Below, in pieces: positions 11,594-21,240 of a stretch of DNA of 64,000 nucleotides. Source of the DNA: Timema cristinae. Lineage: Eukaryota; Arthropoda; Insecta; Phasmatodea; Timematidae. The position numbers were made by a program, and so were the translations under genes. The stretch is taken from assembly GCA_039000515.1 (NCBI GenBank), contig JBCFYV010000001.1, positions 59,764,234 to 59,828,233 on the forward strand. Direction: 5' to 3'. How positions within the stretch are numbered: position 1 is the stretch's first letter; each line of letters begins with the position of its first letter. The notes under the pieces are model-generated. The model ran no database searches. It had not been told where the DNA came from and saw nothing but the letters and a program-made list of their open reading frames with translations.

Positions 11594-13018
11594 TTATTTA
11601 AGGCTTCCTGTTTTTTTTTTTAAAATTTTCAGACTGAAACAACCTTTCATTTTAAATTATTGTATTAGTGAGCATGTTATAGTTTGTTTTAAATATTTTG
11701 TTTAGAAGTGTATAATGTATTTGAGAATACTTAGAATACCACAAAACTCTTATTTAATAATAAATAAACAAGGTAGTGAATTAAAAATTAGTAGATTTAT
11801 TTAAAAAAATTGTCTTTAGGGGATTATTAAAAAATTAAATTAATGGGTTTATGATAAAAAAATATACACATTTAAAAATAAGGCTAAGCAAGTTAATTAT
11901 TAATGGCATAGTAAAACCATTTAGTGTATATTTATGTTTTAAAAATGGTTGCGAAAATAAAATAATATTTTACTGAATTCAAATTATTAACAAGTGATTT
12001 TTTATTCCTGCATAAAATTTAAACGTTGTACTCGAGATAGAATCGATGTTTTGAACTGCTGAGCTTCAGACAAGCACACTTCCAAGTGAAATAAAACACA
12101 TATGAAATCTTCTAAAAGTTTAACTCATACTTAAATAACCCGAGACATTTTTGAGACAATAAACTTAGATGCAATCAAATGGAAGATGAATTCCTAATAA
12201 AATCAAACAAATCGAATTACATGTTGCAGTAAATACACTAATAGTGTTTACTTTCTGTTACGTATCTTGTAGAATGGCGGATTGTGGCATCCCTTCAATT
12301 TAATCCTTTGGCACGTCAAGGTTTTACAGTGTTGTCAGATTGAAAACTCATTCTCAAGAAAACACAACGCCTCACTGACTCGCACGATATTAGCAACCTT
12401 TAAAAGTTAACTCCATTTTGGTACAACCTGAGATTTGCGAGATCATGAGTAGCGAAGATTTTTTTTCAAGTTTCAAAATTTGGGGTTCAGGGGTAGCCAA
12501 CACTATTTTCTGTCATACCACGATCTACATTCTACGCTGTCCTCATTGTGTGTATCGCTATAGAACAAAACCTCAGACCTACCTGACTACTGCCCCCTTT
12601 CCCCATCGTGGACAGTAAAAAAAATAGACCTATTTGAAGATTGGAATAAGGGATGAACAAATTTATTCAAATTAGAGCAACAAGCGAAGTTGTCCGAGAT
12701 AAGTGATCTATTTGTTTTCTGGTGTAATATATTTTATTTAATCTACGGTGACCTTAATGGTAGAACATAAAATGACTAAGTGATTATATTAGCAAACAAG
12801 AATTTCTATGAGTGATAGTGAGAGGGCCTTCCTATTCTGCCGGGAAAGGTATTTTCACACACCTTCCAGGGTTTTCTTAAATGCAAAAAATCGACTTGGG
12901 GACCGACGACTTTACTTCCCTCCGAATGAAGTTGTGCTACGTTTTTTAACGCTCAAGATAAATCGATCAACTCGGCTGGAATTTAACTAATAGTTAGGAT
13001 CCAATTATTATTATTATT

Positions 13019-13278
13019 ATTAGCACCGCGTCTTACTACCCGTTCGGGTTATACGCACTTACGCTAATGTGTAATGTAGGGTGATTGTGAGATGAAATGA
13101 AGGACTACAGTTTAACGTGGAATCCGAACCACGGTGGAGGCCTGGCATTCCCACATTCACAAGATGTCTTGTCAGAGGTGAAGGAAGGTTTGGTATCAGA
13201 TAAATCTTTGCCGGGACCGAGGATTGAACCCGGCCGCCAGCATAGAAGTCCGACACCTTACCCTAGACCACCGGTCAC
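13019..13278 (-). mobile_element. tRNA-derived SINE, second subfamily
   Basis: Read on the - strand, the head carries a B-box in GGGTTCAATCCTCGG and the body reads toward a tail ending GTAGTAAGACGCGGTGCTAA, then (TAA)n. The tail is shared with the 11308 copy but the body differs (it includes the reverse complement of GGAATCCGAACCACGGTGGA), so at least two SINE subfamilies share one 3' end. The body matches the SINE at 15931-16120. Confidence 0.8.
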
Positions 13279-14681
13279 CTGTTAGGATCCAAGATATCAA
13301 TCTGTATAAAGAAAATGTTTCGAAATATTTTTGTAAATTTTTTAGACACAATCATAATTATTATAACTTATTTATCATATTATTACTATTGTAACTGATT
13401 GTAAGCTTACACATGTTAAATTGTATTAAATATGTATCTGATTATAAATATAAATGTGGATGAAAATTAATGGTTTAAGTTATTACTAATTTCTCATAGC
13501 AACGTGTAGTCTACATGTTTTAAATAAGTAATTATTACAAATAAATTTAAAATACTCATAAACGACAAAAACACAACCTTTAAGAAAATAAAACATTGTT
13601 GGTACACGGTGGCTTTTAAAATATTATAATATATCTATACAAATTATGATATAATTTAAAAAATAAACACACGTAAGTTACACTCAAAGTCACAACTCAT
13701 TTTTTGGGTTCCGTACCAAAATGGAACTCTTATGAAAAACTCAAGCTATATATATCTTTTTTTGGTCCCACACAGATCTCAACATTTGAACGGTTAAACA
13801 TAAAAAGCCAAAATTTGGGTTGCAGTTAAGTGATAGCGTGCCCGCATGAAATGGGTTGGTATCAATTTTGAAAAAAGAAGAATAACGGAATTTGTGAGTC
13901 ATTAAAATAAGTAGGTATACGTTTTTTAATATTATTATTTTTACCCAATTATGAATTCTATTTTTTAAAAGCTTTTAACGTGAGGGTTTTAAATATATAT
14001 ATATATATATATATAATATTTTAATATAATAGTATTCATATATTATCGTTTTTTTAAACAAATAGTCTCATAAACGTAATTTTAAAAATGTTGGTAAAAC
14101 ACTGGAAAAAAGGAATATTTAAAAACAAATGTTTTATGATGTAAAAATTATTTTATTTATAAGCAAATAATACTTTTCGAAATATTTATATATTACTCTC
14201 ACTCGGTACTTTTACTCATGAATGCCGACTGTCGACCATTTTGGATAGAACAGAACAACATAAATGAGAAGAGGATGGTGAGCCTAGGCACGAAATCCAA
14301 ATAACATGCAACAAATTCACACCTGATACTTAATAATGCACAAAGAATGCAAACTAGCCAAACAAAGCAGATAAATAAGGCATAGAGATAGATATTGCTG
14401 AAAGTTTGTTTTCTAATTATTTTGGTTCCTATTTAAAGCTAAAGTTATATTTAATATAAATGAATACACCTTATGTTTTCTTTTTTTGTTCAATAAGTAA
14501 TAACCGATCTCACTTAGAGAGACACGTAGCAACCTAAGGTTTCATTTTATAAATTTATTTGAGGTGCATTTTCTGAACCGAGTGATAAAATCAGCACACT
14601 ACTTTGATACTAACTTAAAACTCCCAGTCCATTAGCTCATCAGTTTAGAAGAAGAAACAAATGTTTCACTAAAAATAAAAG

Positions 14682-14760
14682 TTCCACGGTGTCAGGAATC
14701 GAACCTAGGGTACTAAATCAGTATAAGAACATACTATCGATTGAACTAAGCTGTCGCACT
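14682..14760 (-). mobile_element. tRNA-like sequence, right-arm mirror copy
   Basis: Reverse complement of the tRNA-like segment at 10556-10634, with the same A- and B-box strings apart from single-base differences. Not a convincing functional tRNA. Confidence 0.55.
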
Positions 14761-14829
14761 ATCTGTCCGTTAAATAAATCTGTAAATCTTGCTCTTGTAG
14801 GATTATTGGTTTAGAAAACATTTATATTC

Positions 14830-14867
<38 letters not shown>

Positions 14868-15291
14868 GGTAACCAACAATTATTTGAGCAGTATGAGAAT
14901 TTAACATATAAGTAGTAATGCAGCCTACAAAATATATCATTTATTTGTTCTTGAAATTAACTTGAAACGAGTAATAAGTGTTGTCTTACTGCAAAACATA
15001 AATGTTTAGAAAATGATTGGATGTTAACTGCATTAGAAACCGTCAGTATTTTGCAAGTGCATTACTCGATGAAGTGAACAATGTGATCCAACACCCCTTT
15101 TAGACAAGCTCCATTCAACTACTCTACGCTATACTCGGACCTTCACGGCCAGCTAGCACACACGGAACGAACTATTTATTAATATGTTTGAGTGCCAGGA
15201 AAACTTCACTGTTTCTTAGATAGCCTTCATATAGTCAATCCTAAATCAAGAAGACAAGGAAAGAGTGTTTAAAGACATTTTTGAGAGTAGT

Positions 15292-15735
15292 TTTTTTTTA
15301 GCACCGTATCTTACTACCAGTTCTGGTAATTCAATAAGTACTAATTACTCTAATGGGTTAGGAATTGGAAAGGTTGAAGTTAGAGGAAGTGAAACAGCAT
15401 TTGCGTGGAAGTTGAATGTAAAACAATTTAGGAAAATCGGTCAGGTGAACTGGGGGTGGCTTTTCCTAAATGGTTTTCCACGCCCCCTCCACGCAAATGC
15501 GGGTTCACTTCCTCTAATTCATCCTTCCTAATTCCTAATCCATTAGTGTAGTTAGTACTTAAAGCGTATAACCCGAACAGGTAGTATGACGCGGTGCTAA
15601 AAAATATTTAAAAAATTAGGAAAAACTATCGAGTTCACACGAGCGAGATTAGAAACTCGATCTCCACATCCTTGTCAGTCGAGCTAAACAGTAAACTAGC
15701 GCGTTAGCTAACTACACCACTGCGGTGGGTCTGAG
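15292..15735. mobile_element. Back-to-back SINE structure in right arm
   Basis: Mirror image of 9590-10012: tail in - orientation from TTAGCACCGTATCTTACTACC, then tail in + orientation to CAGGTAGTATGACGCGGTGC, then the tRNA-like head in - orientation (GCGTTAGCTAACTACACCAC). An 88-codon frame across it is fortuitous. Confidence 0.65.
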
Positions 15736-15930
15736 AGTTATGGATAATCTCAGTGTGGTAAAACAATTATTGATTGAACTTAAAAAGTAAGCCCCAAGTT
15801 ATAATAGATCATAGATCAGTGTGATATCTGCTCGAAGCACTCACAAAATAAAATACTTAAAATATCCTCTATTAAACAAAATTACAAAGTAAATAAATAC
15901 TCTAGAAAATACGGTGATTAATTTATATTA

Positions 15931-16059
15931 AGTGGGGAATGCCAGGCCACCACCGTGGTTCGGATTCCATGTTAAACTGTAGGTCCTTCATTTCATCTCA
16001 CAATCACACTACCATTACACATTAGCGTAAGTGCGTACAACCACGTACAAGACGGGTAC

Positions 16060-16120
<61 letters not shown>
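15931..16120 (+). mobile_element. 5'-truncated SINE with 11-bp target duplication
   Basis: A 190-bp insertion made of the 3' body and tail of the second SINE subfamily, ending in about 20 TAA units (16058-16120). It is flanked by AATTTATATTA at 15920-15930 and again at 16121-16131. The left arm has the empty site (about 9385: TATAATATAAATTAACCATA) without the insertion. An 11-bp duplication, 5' truncation and a short-repeat tail are the hallmarks of LINE-driven target-primed insertion. Poly-Asn and poly-Tyr frames across the TAA run are artefacts. Confidence 0.9.
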
Positions 16121-16123
<3 letters not shown>

Positions 16124-16489
16124 TTATATTATAATGCTTGGTATTCATGCGGACAAAAACATTTCTTATATAGTCCATTTTCAGTATGGGTGAAACAAGG
16201 TTGTAGACCTGGCAGGGAATATTGAGACACGTTTTCCTAAATTGCTTCCCAACTTCCCTCCAAGCAAATGTGGTTACATCACCTTTATTTGTATTTTTAA
16301 TCACTATCCCCCAGTAGTTAGTTGTAAATACGGTTGAAATAGGCAATATTATTTTACTTATAAATATTCTCCTTAGTTCACTCTGGATTTTACTATCCCC
16401 TTCACGGAAGAACGGAATTTCACCTTCCAGCTGATTCACAAAATCCATTATAGCTAGGCCTGTCAGTATTACCAGAGACTCACAGCAAA

Positions 16490-17290
16490 ACACCTGATTA
16501 AACATGTTAAAACCAGCCTGGATATAAAACTACGTAAGCCTAGTTGAAAAAATTATACACTACAATCGCTTATGTGGTTATAAATATCCTAGATAAAATA
16601 TACACATCATCCATCCGAAACTTTAACAGGGACACGAACCCCAATACCAAAGTCTATCTTACTACAATTTCCCTGGTTGACATCCTACAGAATAGAATTA
16701 AATACGGAATGAGTTTTTTGATAAATATCCGGCTGGTCCTTCACCAAGACTCACAACACAAAACATTATTAAGTCACGCTAAAACTTGCTTGGATAATAG
16801 TCTATAAAAAAACACACTTAAATCAGTTAAGTGGTTCCATAGATGTAGTACAAATATCCGGCTGACACTTTACCGGGTATCACATCAAACCGTGTGATTA
16901 TAATTATTACTCCAAAAAATGCATGGGTAAATACTCTACAGAATAATTAAAACTACACCACAGTAATTGTGTAGTATCATAGATATAGACAAATATCCGG
17001 ATGGCATTTCACCGGGATTCACACCAAAACACCCGATTATAATTACTATACTAAAAAATGCCTAGATAAATACAATAAATAATAATAAAAACTACCCACA
17101 GAATTGTGTTGTTCCATAAATGTACACAAACATTCGGCTGGCCCTTCACCGGGACTCACACCGAAACACCTGATTATACACAATGCTAAAACCTGCCTGT
17201 ATATTGGTCCAGTACAAATGTAAAAACTGCACCGCAATTCGTTAAATGGTTCCAGAGATAAATAAATCTGGCCGTATCTTTAAAAGAAAA
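16490..17290 (-). repeat. Degenerate ~139-bp tandem repeats in right arm
   Basis: Mirror copy of the array at 8200-9060. The stretch 17050-17240 is almost identical to the reverse complement of 8270-8460, apart from a few single-base changes and indels. Confidence 0.7.
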
Positions 17291-18318
17291 TCAAACCCTG
17301 ACTGTATGTCTGCGATCTCCTCTCTTAGTAGACATACTGATGAATAGAAATAAATGCAGTGCAATAGGTTTTAAATTCCAGGTATTCTTGACTAGAGACA
17401 AATATTCTTAAATATAGTACAGAACAACAATATTTTTTATCTTAAATATATTTATATTACAAACCTTAAAAAAGCAGAGATATCATGTAAACTGGTTTTA
17501 AACTCGTAAAACTAAACAATATTTATCCTTGCTTTTCAATTATTATTTAAACCTCCTTACTCTGATATTGTATTATTACTTGCCTACAACATGAACATTT
17601 TTATTGTTTGGATTTCGATAGTTGATTTAGTAAAAAACAGATTTGACAAAAATAAGCACATTTAACATTATACATTAAATTTATTATATAATGATAATAA
17701 TCAACGCAAATCTTAATAAACCACACCTTTTCTCAATCAAAGTATTAATTATTAAAGCGATTTTACTAATAGTTATATTATAGTCACTATGGTAACATTA
17801 AATAAAGTATAGAATTTAACTATAGTCCCACAAAGTTAGTTATACACAGTCATAATAACTTTTAAGAAACAAACAAATTCACTTTTATAACTAAAATATG
17901 TCCAGTGGATAAGATTTTATCAATATCTTTTTTTTTGTCCACCCGGAAATAGTGTAAAATATTTTAAACTAGGAGGGGAACTCTTAAATTAAAGAAGATT
18001 TTTTTTTAAACTCAACTTCTTACAAATAAAGTAAATACATTTTAGACTTTAATCTATTATTTACGTTATATGTGTGTAATATAATAATTAGTCATTAATA
18101 GATTTATAATTGGCTATAAAAAGTAATGAAGATTCTGGAAAAGGGGAGACTTGCTTTATGTTGTAATGTAATTGATTTTCCCCTGAAAATTATGTGAAAG
18201 CATTGACAATAATATCGTCTTAATTTTATAAACATATCTTATTTCATTTAAATTATGTAGTATATTAAATGGCGCTTAAAGCACTGCTTCTTCTAAGAAG
18301 GCAAAAGCCACTGATCAA

Positions 18319-18326
18319 TGACGTCA
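18319..18326 (+). promoter_or_regulatory. cAMP response element TGACGTCA in 5' LTR
   Basis: A perfect palindromic CRE, TGACGTCA, repeated at the same place in the 3' LTR (24345-24352). CREs bind CREB/ATF bZIP factors. It is not conserved in the divergent copy near 61.9 kb, so it may be specific to this copy or chance. Confidence 0.5.
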
Positions 18327-18377
18327 CGCACGTGACATTAGTCAATCAGGTTGACAATTTAAAATAATAACTTCCTC

Positions 18378-18390
18378 TTCTCGAAGGTTC
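18378..18390 (+). promoter_or_regulatory. Heat-shock element 1 in 5' LTR
   Basis: TTCTCGAAGGTTC: three perfect alternating 5-bp units (TTCnnGAAnnTTC), the minimal site for an HSF trimer. It is about 240 bases upstream of the TATA-like string and is repeated in the 3' LTR at 24405-24417. Confidence 0.65.
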
Positions 18391-18494
18391 GAATAGAGAA
18401 TTTTTAAATGTAACTAGAGTCATTTTCCGGCTCTAGAACCTCCCATTAAGACAGAGATGTTTTTGTCTTGTATTTTGTTTTTCAAAGCTAAACC

Positions 18495-18507
18495 TTCTCG
18501 AAGCTTC
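18495..18507 (+). promoter_or_regulatory. Heat-shock element 2 in 5' LTR
   Basis: TTCTCGAAGCTTC, again three perfect alternating units, 117 bases downstream of the first and repeated in the 3' LTR at 24522-24534. A homologous three-unit site is present in the divergent LTR at 61789-61801. Confidence 0.65.
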
Positions 18508-18629
18508 CATGAGCAATGGATATATACGAAGGATGGTGCAATGTAGGGCAGTTGGTGTCCAGAACTGACAGAACTCACTTGGGCACTTGGCGTCCAGCAA
18601 CACCTGTCCGCGCTCACACAATACGCCGC

Positions 18630-18640
18630 GTATATATTTC
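18630..18640 (+). promoter_or_regulatory. TATA-like element of the LTR promoter
   Basis: GTATATATTTC lies about 125 bases downstream of the second heat-shock element, where an LTR core promoter is expected, and is kept in the 3' LTR near 24658. The transcription start was not determined. Confidence 0.45.
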
Positions 18641-18731
18641 AACGACATGATCTATTTTCTCATTAAAAAACAGATTCAAAAATAAAAAACATGTCAAGAA
18701 TAATAAGTGTGTATTAATTATAACTCTTTAA

Positions 18732-18987
18732 TTGGCGCTCGATCACGGGGCTATAAATACCAATTAACTCACAACATAAAAAAACCGGACCGATTTAATT
18801 AGTGCTCGACCACGGGGCAATTACCAGCTAATTAAACGGTGTAACTTCAATCGACGCTCAACGCACCGAACCAGAACACTTCAATTGGCGTCCATCGCGG
18901 TGCAGTAAAATATTCCAGAACATCACAATTGGCGCACAACTAGGGACCCAAAATTCCAGAACATTTCAATTGCGCCCAACGTGGGGC
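18732..18987 (+). repeat. Tandem primer-binding-site-like motifs across the LTR end
   Basis: Six units resembling TGGCGCCCAACGTGGGGC occur in a row: 18732 (TTGGCGCTCGATCACGGGGC), 18799, 18850, 18884, 18928 and 18970. Spacing is about 35-67 bases; several are followed by a CCAGAACA-type string. The first five are inside the LTR and recur in the 3' LTR; the sixth is in the primer-binding-site position. A seventh degenerate unit is at 19012. This points to repeated capture of the primer site into the LTR. Confidence 0.75.
18970..18987 (+). promoter_or_regulatory. Primer-binding site, tRNA-Lys type
   Basis: TTGCGCCCAACGTGGGGC starts one base after the 5' LTR. It is close to TGGCGCCCAACGTGGGGC, the complement of the 3' end of tRNA-Lys (CUU) used as primer by several retroelements. 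It lacks one G of the ideal site, so priming ability is uncertain. Confidence 0.75.
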
Positions 18988-19079
18988 AGTAATAATTCCA
19001 GAACATTTCAATTGGCTTCCCAACTTAGGGGCACGAAATACCTCCCCGAGGTAATTAGAGGTGAATCACCGACAATAGC

Positions 19080-19435
19080 AGCAGAGCAACGCCGAGGACC
19101 GATGGAGGCAGCACGAGATACCTCCCAGACAGACGCACGCGAGACGAGATAAGAAAAGCAGAGCAGCGTCGAGGACCGAGATAAGCAGAGCACGTCGAGA
19201 CAGAACAACGCCGAGGACCGAGATAAGATAAAGCAGGAAGCAGCGTCGAGGACGAGATAAGCAAGAAGCAGCGTCGAGGAAGCAGGAAGCAACGCCGAGG
19301 ACCGAGATAAGCAGGAAGCAGCACCGAGGACCGAAATAAGCAGCAGAGGACAGCGTCGGGGACCGAGATAAGCAGGAAGCAGCGTCGGGGAAGCAGGAAG
19401 CAGCACCGAGGACCGATAGAAGCAGCTTACCATTA
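19080..19435 (+). repeat. Purine-rich leader repeat of the LTR element
   Basis: Degenerate tandem units such as CGAGGACCGAGATAAGCAGG and AAGCAGCGTCGAGG, period about 30-34 with variable gaps, lie between the primer-binding site and the gag region. On the - strand three frames of 89-143 codons stay open through it; they read as Leu/Ser/Arg-rich repeats and look like artefacts of the repeat. Confidence 0.7.
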
Positions 19436-19602
19436 CCAAAGAAGAGTGGGGGTGGAGACGAGTATAAAGAAGATATCACAGATAAGTCATCAACAGAAAC
19501 TTAAATTAATTAGTGAAGAATTATTTTATGTCATTTGTGCAATTTGGGTGTGGAACAGTATAATTGGTTTTTGTGATTTAAATTAAGGGAACAATAATTA
19601 AA

Positions 19603-21240
19603 AAATGGCAGATTCAAATTATAATAGTGACGCTAGTAGCTATTCTGAGAGGTAGAAAATGAGACTAGACCTAGGAATCAGTTAGGTCTAGAACAATCAG
19701 ATGAGGAAATAAGAGAAAGTGAACAGGACAATGAAGAGTCATTTGCAGAGGGAGAGAGAGAAGGAGATAGGACAAAAAAGAAAGAAATGTTATAGTAGAT
19801 GAGGAAGAACGAGAAAAGAATAGGGAACAAAATATGGAGCAACCGATAGTAGATTTAAATCAACTTATGAAAATGTTACAAGAAAGTAATCAGAGAATGT
19901 TACAAGAAATTAATCAGAAAATAGATAAAAGTAGCCAAGAAACTAATCAGAAAATAGAAAAAACTAATCAAAAAATAGTAAAAGTAGCCAGGAAACTAAA
20001 CACGAAATAATAGATGCAACTAAACAGGAAATAGATACAAGTAGACACGAAATTAATCAAATAATATATGCAAATACCCAAGCCATCAATCAGAAAATAG
20101 ATACAAATCAGACTAAACTTGAACAAATTAATAAAGAACTAAGTGCTAAAATAGAGTTAAGTAAGGAGGTTTGTGATCAGAGATTTGGTTATGTAGAGCA
20201 AAAAATAGACCAATTAGAGACGGTTCACAAAAACTTAGCATTACAATTAATGAGGTAGACACAAAAGTGATAGAACAGGAAAAAGTAAAACAGATTTTGA
20301 TTGAAAAGCATGAAAACTTAAGAAAGGACAGTTCAAGTTAATGGAACAGATTTCAGCCAATAAAAATAAAATAGAAACAGTAGAATAAGAATCAATTAAA
20401 GGGTTAAAGGAACAGGTAGAACATACACAAACTAATGTTAAGGTAGTCCAACACAACCTTGAAAAAGAAATAAATGAGGTAAAATCAGTACTTGATTCTC
20501 AGCAAGACACAAATAAAATTTTAATTAAAGAACAGATAGATGGGATCGTTAATAAGGCAGTAGAAAAACTAGATAAAAACTTACCGATTTTGTGGTTGAA
20601 AATCAAACAAATCTAGGGGAATCTAGTAACTTACACGATACTACCAACTTATTTGCTAAGGGACTAAGAGAAACGTCATTAGCACTTATTCCAAAATTTA
20701 AAGGAAAAAAAGGAAACATTTCAGCAGTACAATACATAAATAAAGTAGAAAGAGTATTTAAAGGAGAAAGAATAAACGAAAAATCAAAATAGAGATATTT
20801 TTATCAGGCCTAGAAAATAAGGCAAAATCTTGGACAGATGATATAGAGACCGAACCAGATACCACGATCGAGTCAGAGACCGAACCAGAGACTACAACGC
20901 GAACAGAGACCGAACCAGATACTCCAATTCAGTTAGAGATCGAACCAGAAACTACGAGCAAACAGGGACCGAACGAGAGACTACAACCCAATCTGAGGTT
21001 GAACCTAATACTATAATTCAATTCAAAAGATCCGATCAGAGATCGAACCAGAGACTACGATTAAAAAGAGTTCTAACTGTAGAAAACAGTCCAGTCTGAA
21101 ATCGAACCAGAGACTAGGAAGGAAACTAAAAGGAAAAATAAAGAGTTGCTTTCAATACGTGCCACAGAAAGTCTTCGACCCAGGAGTATTAGCAAGGAAT
21201 TTAAATCGTCGGATAACTAACATTTTAATTTTAGAAGGGT
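19603..21240 (+). pseudogene. Decayed gag-like region of the LTR element
   Basis: An ATG at 19603 opens MADSNYNSDASSYSE and is soon broken by stops. Across several frames the translation is a long Gln/Asn/Lys/Glu-rich coiled coil with repeats of INQKID and TNQKIEK type (19870-20300). From 20592 a clear segment reads LRETSLALIPKFKGKKGN followed by SAVQYINKVERVFKGERINE, which resembles the N-terminal part of retrotransposon capsid domains. A frameshift near 20790 leads to FLSGLENKAKSW. A Glu/Pro/Thr-rich tail with repeats of the ETEPETT type (20840-21120) follows. At least eight stops or frameshifts make this non-functional. I see no CCHC zinc knuckle. Confidence 0.7.

Larger units (their letters stand above)
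11259..14017. other. Spacer between the arms of the giant inverted repeat
   Basis: About 2.76 kb of AT-rich, single-copy-looking DNA separating the arms, with two SINE copies, a (TTA)n run near 13005-13021 and an (AT)n run at about 13994-14016 next to the right arm. Open frames are all under 67 codons and none resembles a known protein. There is no transposase-like sequence, so if the palindrome is a mobile element it is non-autonomous. Confidence 0.6.
14018..18161 (-). repeat. Right arm of giant inverted repeat, proximal part
   Basis: Reverse complement of about 7350-11258. It is interrupted by one SINE (15931-16120) and at 18162 by the LTR element; the outer 400 bases resume at 25004. All left-arm landmarks reappear in mirror order. 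Near the inner edge (14060-14160) it differs from the left arm by small insertions. Confidence 0.93.
18162..18968 (+). repeat. 5' LTR of the retrotransposon
   Basis: It begins TGTAATGTAATTGATT and ends CCAGAACATTTCA. It contains a CRE, two three-unit heat-shock elements, a TATA-like GTATATATTTC and, in its last 240 bases, five primer-binding-site-like motifs. It matches 24188-24999 end to end. Confidence 0.93.

Noticed and set aside
16031..16505. Poly-Asn (+) and poly-Tyr (-) frames
   Set aside because: Produced by translating the (TAA)n tail of a SINE.
19008..19479. Three overlapping - strand frames of 89-143 codons
   Set aside because: They run antisense through the purine-rich leader repeat of the LTR element; Leu/Ser/Arg repeats only.
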